Below, in pieces: positions 34,646 through 42,740 of a stretch of 64,000 nucleotides of DNA. The translations under genes and the position numbers were made by a program. Origin of the DNA: Actinomadura cremea (GTDB lineage: Bacteria > Actinomycetota > Actinomycetes > Streptosporangiales > Streptosporangiaceae); contig NZ_BMRF01000001.1 of NCBI RefSeq assembly GCF_014648495.1, forward strand, positions 496,001 through 560,000. The letters are read 5' to 3'. The notes under the pieces were generated by a model, which worked only from the letters and a program-made list of their open reading frames with translations, did not search any database and was not told the DNA's origin. The first letter of the stretch is position 1. Each line of letters opens with the position of its first letter.

Positions 34646-35739
34646 CGCAGCACCTCCGGAACCGCGACGCCCGTGCGCACCGCGACCTCGTACAGCTCCC
34701 GGTACAGGCCGTCCCCGAGCGGAACACCGTCCCGCATCCGCTCCCGCGCCCGTTCGTGCTCGTGCCACCCCGGATACCGCACCGGCGCGGCCGGGTCCAC
34801 GGGCGGGCAGTCGAGCAGCGCGCCGAACAGCGCGCCCGCCTCGGCGCGCTCGGGGAGCGCGACCGCCATGGCGACGAAGCCGATGTCGTCGTCGGCTCCC
34901 CCGCCGAGCGGGCCCAGGCCCGCCCCCGCCACCAGCGCGGACAGCACCTCCACCGCGATGCCCAGCCCGAAGCCCTTGTACTGCCCCGCACCGCCCCCGA
35001 GCCACTGCAGGTGCGCCCGTCCCGCGTCGAACTCGGCCGGATCGGTGACCGGACGGCCGGCGTCGTCCGCGAGCAGCCCCTCCGGAACCGTCCGGCCGTC
35101 CCGCGCGGCCTGCCGGACGCGTCCCGTCGGCGCGGCGGTCGTGCTCATGTCGAGGACGAACGGCGGGTGCGGCCCCGCGGGCGCCGCGACGCTCAGCGGG
35201 TTCGTCCCGAGCATCGGCACCGCGCCGCCCGGCGGCCGCGCGATGCGCTGCCCGCCGCAGTTGGACGCGACGATCCCGACCATCCCCCGCTCCACGGCCC
35301 GCAGCGCGTGCTGCCCCGCGCACCCGAAATGCGTCGCGCCCCGCACGGACACCATCCCGACCCCGTGCGACGCGGCGCGCTCGACGGCGAGGTCCATCGC
35401 CTCGCCCGCCGACCACAGGCCCAGCGCCCGGCACGCGTCGAGCAGCACCGCCGCCCCCTGGTCGGTCACCCGGCGCGGCTCCGCCCCCGGGTCGACCCGC
35501 CCGTCGGCGAACAGCGGCAGGTAGAGGCGCGTCAGGTTCGTCAGGCCATGCGACGTCATACCGGTGACGTCGCCGTAGCACAGCGCGCGCGCCGCCGCGC
35601 GGGCCCGGACGCGCGGGACCCCGTGCGCCGCGAACACGGCGGCGGTGAAGTCGAGCAACTCGGCGTAGTCCACGCGGACCTCGGCCCGCGGCTCCGAGGA
35701 AGGAGTCGGTCGCCCTGGGGAAACGGTCCGTAAGGTCAC
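34642..35739 (-). CDS. Ldh2/MDH2-type malate/lactate dehydrogenase family (cluster)
   Basis: 365 residues from GTG 35739 (GTGA overlap, TGGAG upstream). Family traits: HGVPRVRARAAARALCYGDV, TSHGLTNLTRLYLPLFADG, SVRGATHFGCAGQHALRA, PMLGTNPLSVAAP and the late QYKGFGLGIAVEVLSALV. This NAD(P) fold reduces 2-oxo acids, diketogulonate, ureidoglycolate or cyclic imino acids. Next to an M20 hydrolase and sugar dehydrogenases it could reduce an imine or 2-oxo acid in the pathway. Confidence 0.87.
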   Translation of the reverse strand: MTLRTVSPGRPTPSSEPRAEVRVDYAELLDFTAAVFAAHGVPRVRARAAARALCYGDVTGMTSHGLTNLTRLYLPLFADGRVDPGAEPRRVTDQGAAVLLDACRALGLWSAGEAMDLAVERAASHGVGMVSVRGATHFGCAGQHALRAVERGMVGIVASNCGGQRIARPPGGAVPMLGTNPLSVAAPAGPHPPFVLDMSTTAAPTGRVRQAARDGRTVPEGLLADDAGRPVTDPAEFDAGRAHLQWLGGGAGQYKGFGLGIAVEVLSALVAGAGLGPLGGGADDDIGFVAMAVALPERAEAGALFGALLDCPPVDPAAPVRYPGWHEHERARERMRDGVPLGDGLYRELYEVAVRTGVAVPEVLR

Positions 35740-37346
35740 GGCGCTCCATTCATGTCGTCGGTGAAGGCGATGAGCAGGCGGGCCACCGCGCCCGCGAACC
35801 CCGCCAGCTCGTCCGCGCGGGCGAACTCCCCGTCGGCGTGCGCGTTGTCGGCGGCCAGGTCGCCGGGGCCGAGCACCACCGTGCACGCCCCCGGCACCTG
35901 CGACATCCAGATCGCGTCGCAGGTGAAAGCGGGTTCGTCGGGCGGCCACGGCGGGATCCCCGCCGCGTGCCGCAGCAACGCGTGCCCCCACGCGTCGCGG
36001 TCGTCCAGCACGGGCAGCCCGCGCTTGCGCCACTCCAGCCGGGTGATCGCGTGCGCGTCGGCGGCGGTGCGCGCGAACAGCATCGTGTCGCCGAACCGCG
36101 CCGCGAAGTCGTCGAGCCCCGCGCGCAGCGCCGCCTCCAGCTCCCGCTCCATGCGGCGGCCCGCGTCCAGGGACGAGTACGCGAGGTTCAGCAGCAGCGA
36201 CCCCGACCCGTACACCCGGTTGTGCCGCGACCCCGTGTGCAGGCCCGCGACGCACACCGCCGCCTGCGCCGCGTACGGATCGAGGGCGAACCCGAGCCAC
36301 TGCGCGAGATGCCCGAGCAGGACGCTCGCGTTGTGCCCCTCGCCCGGCCGGTCGTCGATCGCGTCGGCCCCGTCCACGACCACCCGCGCCGTCATCGAGG
36401 CCGTACTGCGCGTGAGGAACCGCCCTCCCGTGGGCTCGCAGAACACGTTCAGCCGTCCGGTGTACCCGGCCTGCACCAGCGGACGGGTGCCGAACACGCC
36501 CATCGCCCCGCCCTCCTCGCCCGCGACCGCCTGCACCAGCACGCCCACGTTCCGGCCGAGGGCCGGGCGCTTCGCACGCGCCGCACGGATCCCCGCGAGC
36601 AGCGCCACCGCGGGGCCCTTCGCGTCGATCGCCCCCCGCCCGGTGAACCGCTCGCCGTCGAACGTCACCGGTTGCACGCCCGCGACCGTGTCCAGGTGGA
36701 CGTTGAACATCACCGTGCGCCCCGCGGACACGCCGTGCGGCCCGAGCCGCAGCACGAGGCTCGGCTGGTCCGCGAGGAACCCGGGCCGCCCCATCGCCTC
36801 CCGGACCGCCGCGGGGACGGGCCCCCGCTCCACGTCCGCCTCGCTCGCGGGCGCGTGCCGCACGACGCGCATGCCGATCGCCGCCGCGTGCTCGGCGTAC
36901 GCGTCCTGCACCTCGCGCAGCCGTCCCGGCGGCCCACCGGCCCCGGTCTCGAGCGGCCCCGCGGTCGGTCGCCGGAGGAGGTGCAGCAGCAGATCGCGAT
37001 CGTCCCCCGTCAGCGGCCACGGCACCTCCAACCCCCGCGACCCCGCGCCGGCCGAACCCCGCCCGGACGGTAGGGAGTCGGCGGCGGCGGGAACGAGGGT
37101 TTCGGACGGCCCGGACGGCTCCGGGCCCTCGGCGGTCTCAGGGGGATCGACGGGCCCGGAGCACTCGAGAGGCCCGACCACCTCGGGGCGGCCGGCGGAC
37201 TCCGGGGCCCCGGCCGGTCCTGGGGGACGGACGAGGCCGACGGGCCCGGGGGCGGGTGGGGACGAGGGGGACTCGGTGAGTTCGGGGAGTCCGGGGAGTC
37301 CGAGAGGCCGGGGGGCGGCGGGGGGCGGGTCGGGGGGCGGAATCAT
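35736..37346 (-). CDS. M20 family metallopeptidase/deacylase with Pro-rich N-terminus (cluster)
   Basis: 536 residues from ATG 37346 (ATGA overlap). The first 105 residues are Pro, Gly and Ser rich without structure (PPPDPPPAAP). The M20 core follows with zinc ligands and catalytic residues in order: NVHLDTV, RGAIDAKGP, VAGEEGGAMG, CEPTGG and final NAHADGEF. ArgE/DapE-like enzymes hydrolyse N-acyl groups. The long tail is unusual for the family. A deacetylation or amide-hydrolysis step in the pathway is plausible. Confidence 0.83.
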   Translation of the reverse strand: MIPPPDPPPAAPRPLGLPGLPELTESPSSPPAPGPVGLVRPPGPAGAPESAGRPEVVGPLECSGPVDPPETAEGPEPSGPSETLVPAAADSLPSGRGSAGAGSRGLEVPWPLTGDDRDLLLHLLRRPTAGPLETGAGGPPGRLREVQDAYAEHAAAIGMRVVRHAPASEADVERGPVPAAVREAMGRPGFLADQPSLVLRLGPHGVSAGRTVMFNVHLDTVAGVQPVTFDGERFTGRGAIDAKGPAVALLAGIRAARAKRPALGRNVGVLVQAVAGEEGGAMGVFGTRPLVQAGYTGRLNVFCEPTGGRFLTRSTASMTARVVVDGADAIDDRPGEGHNASVLLGHLAQWLGFALDPYAAQAAVCVAGLHTGSRHNRVYGSGSLLLNLAYSSLDAGRRMERELEAALRAGLDDFAARFGDTMLFARTAADAHAITRLEWRKRGLPVLDDRDAWGHALLRHAAGIPPWPPDEPAFTCDAIWMSQVPGACTVVLGPGDLAADNAHADGEFARADELAGFAGAVARLLIAFTDDMNGAP

Positions 37347-38191
37347 CGGACGGCCTCTGCGGCGGTGCGGGTGACGAGGCGTTCGAGGGCGCGGCCGCAC
37401 CCGGCGAACGTCGCGGGTTCGGCGCGTCCGGTACCGGCGTGCGGGCGCAGGTTCACATGGGGTTCGATCGACAGCAGGCCGTCGTAGCCGTGGTCGAACA
37501 GCAGGCGAAGGCACTCGGCGACGCGCGCGTCGCCCTCGCCGGGCGGCACATAGACGACGTCCTCGCCCGCGCGGATCGCGTCCTTGACGTGCACGTGCGC
37601 GACGTACGGGACGATCGCGCGCAGCATCGGCGGCGCGGGGTAGCCGTGCGGGACGCCGTTGCCGGTGTCGAACAGCAGGCGCAGCGCCGGGCTGTCGAGG
37701 CCGGCGACCAGGTCGAGCATCCGGTCGGCGCGGTCGCCCGCCCAGCCCGCGCAGTTCTCGTGGGCGAGGACGAGCCCGTGGTCCTCGGCACGCGCGGTCA
37801 GCTCGCGCAGCCGCACCCGGACGCGGCGGCCCCACTCGGGCTCGTCCAGTCCGCCGGAGGGGTAGGACATGATCCGCACGAGGCGCGTGCCCAGGACGGC
37901 GCACCGGGCCGCGAGGGTCTCCAGCTCCCGGGTGTCGAGGGTGAAGTCGCCGGTGACCGGTCGGGACCAGTCGCCGATCTTCGAGGCGACGCCGGCGACG
38001 GAGACGCCGGACGCGCGGAGGCGGTCGGCGGTGCGGCGGGCGTCGTCGTCGGTCATGCGGGCGATCGGGGCGCCGTCGATCGTGCGCAGTTCGAGAGCGT
38101 TCCAGCCGAGCCCGGTGACGGCGGCGATCTGCCCGGGGAGGTCGGGTGCGGCCTCGTCGCCGATCCCGGCGAACCGGACGTCACCGGGCAC
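37343..38191 (-). CDS. TIM-barrel sugar phosphate isomerase/epimerase (cluster)
   Basis: 282 residues from GTG 38191, which overlaps the preceding gene by 11 bases. AP-endonuclease-2 superfamily: FAGIGDEAAPDLPGQIAAVT, WNALELRT, LVLAHENCAGWAGD, LLFDTGNGVPHG, HVHVKDA and LSIEPH provide the metal-ligand Glu, Asp, His and Glu set. Inositol catabolism (IolE and IolI like) and sugar epimerisation are typical. It is sandwiched between a Gfo/Idh enzyme and an M20 enzyme. Confidence 0.85.
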   Translation of the reverse strand: MPGDVRFAGIGDEAAPDLPGQIAAVTGLGWNALELRTIDGAPIARMTDDDARRTADRLRASGVSVAGVASKIGDWSRPVTGDFTLDTRELETLAARCAVLGTRLVRIMSYPSGGLDEPEWGRRVRVRLRELTARAEDHGLVLAHENCAGWAGDRADRMLDLVAGLDSPALRLLFDTGNGVPHGYPAPPMLRAIVPYVAHVHVKDAIRAGEDVVYVPPGEGDARVAECLRLLFDHGYDGLLSIEPHVNLRPHAGTGRAEPATFAGCGRALERLVTRTAAEAVR

Positions 38192-39188
38192 CGCGCACCT
38201 CCGGCACGCCGGCGCAGAGCCGCTTCGCCTCGGTCAGCAGCCGGACGGCGTCGACCTGCAGCGGCAGCGTCCCGTGCGCGATCGGCGCGGGCGCCGCGTA
38301 CCGTTCGTACGCCTTGCGGAGGAAGGTCGGCAACGCGTCGTCGTCCAGGACGGTCCAGGACGCCTGGCCGCCGGGGCGCACGGCGCGGAGCTGGGCCGTG
38401 TGGTCGGCGTCGCTGCACGGGTAGTGGCCGACGAGGACGCCGTCGTCGAACTCGAGGGTGATGCGCCGCTCGCGCACGGGCGAGGTGAGGTCGGAGTCGA
38501 TCTCGGTGCGGACGCCCGAGCGGTGCGTCAGCCGCAGGTGCGCGCCGCCGAGCCTCGGCACGGTGCGGTCGGCGAGGAGCAGGTCGTCCCACGAGGCGTC
38601 GACGATGCGGGCGTCCCCGGCGAGGTCGAGCGCCACCGCGAGCGCGTGCGGCACCTCGACGTCGAAGGCCGTCGGGTGGGTGCGGGCTCCGGCGCCCTGC
38701 GAGAAGCGCGGCTTGTTCTGCACCACGCTGATGCCGCGCAGCTCGCCGTAGCGTCCGCCGGCCACGGCCGACCGCAGCCGACGGGTGAGGGCGCTGTCGA
38801 GCCAGTGCGTGGCGACGGTGAGGTCGAGGTTCCAGCGGCGCCGGATGCGGGCGACGGCCGCGAGCCCGATGAGGTCGACGGCCAGCGGCTTCTCCACGAT
38901 GATCTTGCGGTGGCCGAGCCCGGCGAGCCGGTCGAGCATCGCCGCGCGGACGTGCGGGGGCGTGCACAGGTGCACGACCGTCCGCGCCGGGGGGTGGCAC
39001 CGCGCCGCCTCCTCCAGGGAGCCGACGGTCACCACGCCGTCCGCGCCCACGGGCGGACGGAACGGGTCGAAGGCCACGATCGGGGCGGGTGCCAGCAGCC
39101 CGGGGGCGGCGGCGCGGACCTTGGCCAGCGACGGCAGGTGCAGCCGGTGCCCCGCTCTGCCCATGCCGACGATGAGGGTGTGCAACAT
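38181..39188 (-). CDS. Gfo/Idh/MocA-like oxidoreductase 1, first gene of the cluster
   Basis: 335 residues from ATG 39188 without an obvious ribosome site. NAD fold LIVGMGRAGHRLHLPSL, then HLCTPPHVRAAML and KIIVEKPLAVDL. The C-terminal region contains TAFDVEVPHALAVALDLAGD. It differs strongly from the second Gfo/Idh enzyme at 33749, so a distinct substrate is likely. A good promoter (39258-39286) faces it. The distal part of the operon is coupled through overlaps. Confidence 0.83.
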   Translation of the reverse strand: MLHTLIVGMGRAGHRLHLPSLAKVRAAAPGLLAPAPIVAFDPFRPPVGADGVVTVGSLEEAARCHPPARTVVHLCTPPHVRAAMLDRLAGLGHRKIIVEKPLAVDLIGLAAVARIRRRWNLDLTVATHWLDSALTRRLRSAVAGGRYGELRGISVVQNKPRFSQGAGARTHPTAFDVEVPHALAVALDLAGDARIVDASWDDLLLADRTVPRLGGAHLRLTHRSGVRTEIDSDLTSPVRERRITLEFDDGVLVGHYPCSDADHTAQLRAVRPGGQASWTVLDDDALPTFLRKAYERYAAPAPIAHGTLPLQVDAVRLLTEAKRLCAGVPEVRGAR

Positions 39189-39438
39189 TGCAGGTCAGTG
39201 GCCTTTCCGGTGCGTTCGGAGATCGCCGGAGGACACGCGTCCCGGCACCCGGGGCTCAAGTTAATTTACGTACAGTGAACAGTCAACGACTCACCGTGGA
39301 AAGTTCGAGTCGATCACTCATCGATCCTTCGACCTGCAATTGTTACCTCAAGTGACAAGTCAATTGCCGAGTGCCATGAACGCGGCGGGGCGCGGGCATC
39401 ACCATCGCCGTTCCCTCCGACCTCGACAAAGGAGCGTT
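39189..39438. other. Divergent control region of the biosynthetic run
   Basis: This 250-base gap is markedly AT-richer than its surroundings (39258-39375). It holds the minus-strand promoter at 39258-39286 and short mirror elements around 39340-39368 (CAATTG twice, AAGTGACAAGT). The plus-strand gene at 39439 probably has its promoter here too. Confidence 0.5.
39258..39286 (-). promoter_or_regulatory. Candidate sigma-A-type promoter of the cluster
   Basis: On the minus strand TTGACT (39281-39286) and TAACTT (39258-39263) are separated by exactly 17 bases. The site is 70-98 bases upstream of the first gene's ATG, in an AT-rich island. No regulator is adjacent. Confidence 0.55.
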
Positions 39439-39789
39439 ATGCCCAGACCGGCACAGGTCGCCGCCGCCGCCACCCTCCTGACGGCCGCCACGCTCACCGG
39501 CGCGGCCCCCGCGAGCGCCGCCCCCGCACCACCCGAAGGCAAGATCGTCGTCTTCGTGACCGAGGGCTCCGAAATCTCGTGGGCGGGCACTGAACTGCGG
39601 GAATACGCCCCGGCGTCTTCGTGTCGGTCGTTCCCGGCCGGCGCGCACGTCGTCGCCAATCAGAGCAACCGGCGGCTGCTCTTCTTCACCGACCCCTGGT
39701 GCGTGGCCCCGGTCCCCCCGCCCTTCAATTTCATTAGCCCAGGTCACGGGGCACATGTGTCCCCGACCGGCAGTTTCCGGGTCGGCTGA
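39439..39789 (+). CDS. Small secreted protein
   Basis: 116 residues. ATG 39439 follows AAAGGAG with a 4-base spacer. The signal peptide MPRPAQVAAAATLLTAATLT ends at an Ala-rich SASA-type site. The mature part is about 85 residues, with two cysteines (ASSCRSF and DPWCVAP) that could form a disulphide. No family is recognised. A 12-base-pair hairpin follows 16 bases after the stop. Its promoter shares the AT-rich region with the biosynthetic run, so co-regulation is possible. Confidence 0.7.
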   Translation: MPRPAQVAAAATLLTAATLTGAAPASAAPAPPEGKIVVFVTEGSEISWAGTELREYAPASSCRSFPAGAHVVANQSNRRLLFFTDPWCVAPVPPPFNFISPGHGAHVSPTGSFRVG

Positions 39790-39805
39790 TCCCGGCCCCG
39801 GTACA

Positions 39806-39833
39806 GGCCCCGCCCCCGACCGGGGGCGGGGCC
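39806..39833. terminator. Terminator-like hairpin
   Basis: GGCCCCGCCCCC (39806-39817) and its exact complement (39822-39833) around a 4-base loop, immediately after the small secreted protein gene. Confidence 0.75.
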
Positions 39834-39842
39834 GCCCCGGGA

Positions 39843-40043
39843 CAGTGGTCGGCGCACCAGCGGGTCATCCGCGCGCAGCAGCTACTGGAGACGAGCGACC
39901 TGACGGTCGACGAGGTCGCCCGGCGGTCCGGGTTCCCATCGGCCGCCGCGCTGCGGGCGCGCTTCCCGCGGGAGTCCGGGGTCGCCCCGACCGCGTACCG
40001 CTCGACGTTCCGCCATCGCCCCGGCGGTTCCGGGTCGTCCTGA
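39843..40043 (+). pseudogene. AraC-type HTH fragment
   Basis: The frame from 39843 reads QWSAHQRVIRAQQLLETSDL, then TVDEVARRSGFPSAAALRAR and GVAPTAYRS, the C-terminal AraC helix-turn-helix of a GlxA-like regulator. The sensor domain and a start are missing; the hairpin at 39806-39833 directly precedes it. It is a 5'-truncated remnant ending at a TGA. Confidence 0.65.
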
Positions 40044-40419
40044 AACCGCCGCCCGTCGGCCGGATCCGCACTACCGCCGCCCCGGCCGGACGGACGAGGA
40101 TCGGGGGCACCCCGCATGCAACGAATCCCCCGCCCGAAGACGTCCAGATCGTCGCGCGCAAGATCCACGAGGCGGCCCGCAAGCCGCTGGCCACGGTCGT
40201 CGAGAACGGTGGCAGGGTCCGAGGACTGCGACCGCGCCTGGTAGCGCCGGGCGTCCGCGCGGCTCCGCGGGGGCGGGCCGCGCGGACGCCGCCCGGTACG
40301 TCGTGTTCCGGAACGCGGACGGCCCCGTCCCTGCGGGGCGGGACGGGGCCGTGGTTCCGCGCGGAGCCGGGCGACGGATGGCCGCGCGGGGTCCTCTCGT
40401 GCGGGTTCGTGCGGGTTCT
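40044..40419. other. Non-coding region with hairpins
   Basis: No convincing gene. A short coding-like stretch at 40130-40250 (VQIVARKIHEAARKPLATVV on the plus strand) may be a further decayed fragment I cannot name. Two GC hairpins follow: one around 40248-40293 (CGTCCGCGCGG with CCGCGCGGACG) and one at 40321-40350. Confidence 0.5.
40321..40350. terminator. Terminator-like hairpin
   Basis: GGCCCCGTCCC (40321-40331) and GGGACGGGGCC (40340-40350) form 11 perfect pairs around 8 bases, 70 bases beyond the stop of the symporter gene that ends at 40420. Confidence 0.65.
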
Positions 40420-42030
40420 CTAGTGCGGTGTCGCCTGCTCGGCGCCCGCTCCGGTGAGGGAGCGGACCTCGATCTCGGCGTACTTCTCGGCGTTGAACTC
40501 CTTGCTGAGGATCGTCCCGAGCCAGCCGCAGAAGAAGCCGAACGGGATGGACACGAGGCCCGGGTTCTCCAGCGGGAACCAGGAGAAGTCGGCGCCGGTG
40601 AACAGGGCCTTCTCCGAGCCCGACACGACCGGGGAGAAGAACACCAGGAAGATCGCCGCGCCGAGGCCGCCGTAGATGGCGGAGACGGCGCCCGCGGTGT
40701 TGAACCGCTTCCAGAACAGGCTGTAGAGGATCGCGGGCAGGTTGCCGGACGCGGCGACGGCGAACGCGAGGGCGACGAGGAACGCGACGTTGAGGCGCTG
40801 GGCGAAGATGCCGAGGACGATCGCGACGGCGCCGATGACGAACGCGGAGATGCGCGCGACGCGGACCTCGTCCCGCTCGGTGGCCTTGCCCCGGCGGAAC
40901 ACGTGGGCGTACAGGTCGTGGGAGTAGGACGAGGACGAGGCCAGCGTGAGGCCCGCGACCACGGCGAGGATCGTGGCGAACGCGACGGCCGCGATCACCG
41001 CCAGCAGGACGGTGCCGCCGACGTCCCCGAACACGAGTTCGCCCACCCGTTCGGCGAGTTGCGGCGCGGCCGTGTTGCCGGCCGGGTTCGCGGCTCTGAT
41101 CTCCTCACTGCCGACGAGCGCGGCGGCGCCGAAGCCGAGCACGAGCGTGATCAGGTAGAACACGCCGATGATCCCGATGCCCCACAGGACGGACTTGCGG
41201 GCGTCGCGGGCGGTCGGGACGGTGTAGAAGCGGATCAGGATGTGCGGCAGCCCGGCGGTGCCGAGGACGAGCGCGAGGCCGAGGCTGACGAGGTCGAGCT
41301 TGCCCGCGAGGCCCGATTCCTCGGTGCCGTACCGGAGGCCGGGCTCCAGGAACTCGGTGCCCTTGCCGCTCTGGTCGGCGGCGTCCTGCATCAGGCCGAG
41401 GACGTTGAACCCGAACTGGCCGAGGACCAGGATGGTGACGAGGGTGGCGCCGGTCATCAGCAGGACGGCCTTGATGATCTGCACCCAGGTGGTGCCCTTC
41501 ATCCCGCCGAACACCACGTACACGATCATCAGGACGCCGACCATCGCGATCGTGGCGCCCTTGGCGAACTCGCTCGTGAAACCGAACAGGAGCGACACCA
41601 GGGCGCCCGCGCCGACCATCTGCGCCAGCAGGTAGAAGATCGACACGACGATGGTGGAGACGCCCGCGGCGGTGCGGACGGGCCGCGGGCTCATCCGGAA
41701 CGCCAGGACGTCGGCCATCGTGAAGCGGCCCGAGTTGCGCAGCAGCTCGGCGACGAGCAGCAGCGCGACGAGCCAGGCGACGAGGAAACCGATCGAGTAG
41801 AGGAAGCCGTCGTAGCCGTACAGGGCGATGAGGCCGGCGATGCCGAGGAACGACGCGGCGGACATGTAGTCGCCGCCGATGGCGAAGCCGTTCTGGACGC
41901 CGGAGAAGGACCGGCCGCCCGCGTAGAAGTCGGTGGCGTCCTTGGTGTTCCGGCTGGCCCACACGGTGACGGCCAGGGTGGCCGCGACGAAGGCCAGGAA
42001 CAGCAGGATCGCTAGGGTCTCATGGCTCAT
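40420..42030 (-). CDS. Cation/acetate symporter (SSS family, ActP/MctC type)
   Basis: 536 residues from ATG 42030 with about 13 membrane segments. SSS signatures: TDFYAGGRSFSGVQNGFAIG, GDYMSAASFLGIAGLIALYG, FGGMKGTTWVQIIKAVLL and GTAGLPHILIRFYTVPTARD. Members carry acetate, pyruvate or propionate with sodium or protons. It is translationally coupled (ATGA) to a DUF485 protein, the standard pairing for ActP. A CRP-like site lies upstream of the pair. Confidence 0.9.
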   Translation of the reverse strand: MSHETLAILLFLAFVAATLAVTVWASRNTKDATDFYAGGRSFSGVQNGFAIGGDYMSAASFLGIAGLIALYGYDGFLYSIGFLVAWLVALLLVAELLRNSGRFTMADVLAFRMSPRPVRTAAGVSTIVVSIFYLLAQMVGAGALVSLLFGFTSEFAKGATIAMVGVLMIVYVVFGGMKGTTWVQIIKAVLLMTGATLVTILVLGQFGFNVLGLMQDAADQSGKGTEFLEPGLRYGTEESGLAGKLDLVSLGLALVLGTAGLPHILIRFYTVPTARDARKSVLWGIGIIGVFYLITLVLGFGAAALVGSEEIRAANPAGNTAAPQLAERVGELVFGDVGGTVLLAVIAAVAFATILAVVAGLTLASSSSYSHDLYAHVFRRGKATERDEVRVARISAFVIGAVAIVLGIFAQRLNVAFLVALAFAVAASGNLPAILYSLFWKRFNTAGAVSAIYGGLGAAIFLVFFSPVVSGSEKALFTGADFSWFPLENPGLVSIPFGFFCGWLGTILSKEFNAEKYAEIEVRSLTGAGAEQATPH

Positions 42031-42416
42031 CGGGCGTCCTCCGCCTTCCCGAGGTCTTCCTTCCCGAGGTCCTCGGGGCGCCCGGTGGTCGCCTCGGCCT
42101 CGACCGCGCCGCGGACCTTGTCGGCGAGCGGGTCGAGCTTGCGCTCGGCGTGCCGCGAGTACAGCCACGCGATGAGGAACGTCGAGACGAACTGCAGCAG
42201 CCCGAAGATGAGGGCGATGTTGGCGGAGCTGAACAGCTTCACGCCCATGAAGTCGCGCGCCCACCCGGACAGCACGACGTACAACAGGTACCAGGCGAGG
42301 AACGCGCCGGTCACGGGGAACGCGAAGCGGCGGAATCTGCGCTTCAGTTCCTGGAACTCGTCGCTGGCCTGGAACCGTTCATAGACGGTGCCGGTGGCGC
42401 GTTTGTCGTCGGACAC
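42027..42416 (-). CDS. DUF485 membrane protein paired with the symporter
   Basis: 129 residues from GTG 42416, seven bases after AGGAGG. The DUF485 pattern is clear: FQELKRRFRRFAFPVTGAFL, then WYLLYVVLSGWARDFMGVKL and IALIFGLLQFVSTFLIAWLY, giving two membrane segments with charged ends. YjcH-type DUF485 proteins accompany ActP permeases, probably as stability or assembly partners. The stop overlaps the permease start. Confidence 0.9.
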   Translation of the reverse strand: MSDDKRATGTVYERFQASDEFQELKRRFRRFAFPVTGAFLAWYLLYVVLSGWARDFMGVKLFSSANIALIFGLLQFVSTFLIAWLYSRHAERKLDPLADKVRGAVEAEATTGRPEDLGKEDLGKAEDAR

Positions 42417-42433
42417 GACCACCCCTCCTGTGT

Positions 42434-42449
42434 TGTGACGCCGGTCACG
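42434..42449. promoter_or_regulatory. CRP/GlxR-like site
   Basis: TGTGACGCCGGTCACG matches TGTGA-N6-TCACA at all positions but the last. It lies 18-33 bases upstream of the DUF485 GTG. Crp/GlxR proteins control acetate-uptake genes in other actinobacteria, so this site is a plausible cAMP-type control point. Confidence 0.5.
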
Positions 42450-42671
42450 CGCAGCGTAGGGAGCGCCCCGGGCGGGGGCGAGGGGGTGCGGGCAGGGGTG
42501 CGGCGGGCTGCCGCCCGTCCGCGACGATCCACACGTGCCGTCGGCGAGCGGACGATTTCGCACGACGAACGGTCGACGCGTGCGACGCCCGGTGGCCTAG
42601 ACGGCCAGAGCGGGAACTTGATTCCGATCGTCGACGACCTGCGCGCCAGGACCGTCGGCTGACCCCGCGAG

Positions 42672-42727
42672 CGTGGCGAGCGGGCCCCCGTCCCGGACGT
42701 CCGGGACGGGGGCCCGCTCGCCACGCG
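42672..42727. terminator. Perfect 56-base palindrome
   Basis: Bases 42672-42699 are the exact reverse complement of 42700-42727: 28 pairs with no loop, centred on GGAC/GTCC. It directly follows the symporter stop at 42741 (minus strand). The simplest reading is a transcription terminator, but the length and perfection are exceptional. Confidence 0.75.
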
Positions 42728-42740
42728 CCTCACACCCGCC

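Larger units (their letters stand above)
42417..42740. other. Intergenic region, symporter operons
   Basis: 324 bases between two minus-strand operons. It contains the CRP-like site next to the DUF485 gene and, at the other end, a perfect 56-base palindrome (42672-42727) that begins 14 bases after the stop of the second symporter gene. Between 42480 and 42670 I see no gene. Confidence 0.6.

Noticed and set aside
21481-39188. Assignment of the run to rifamycin-type AHBA or kanosamine synthesis
   Set aside because: Although DegT and Gfo/Idh enzymes occur in those routes, there is no dehydroquinate-like synthase, kinase or phosphatase gene here.
40130-40250. Possible gene fragment with AARKPLATVV
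   Set aside because: It has coding-like composition but no start, no recognisable family and is too short to name, so it is mentioned only within the intergenic entry.
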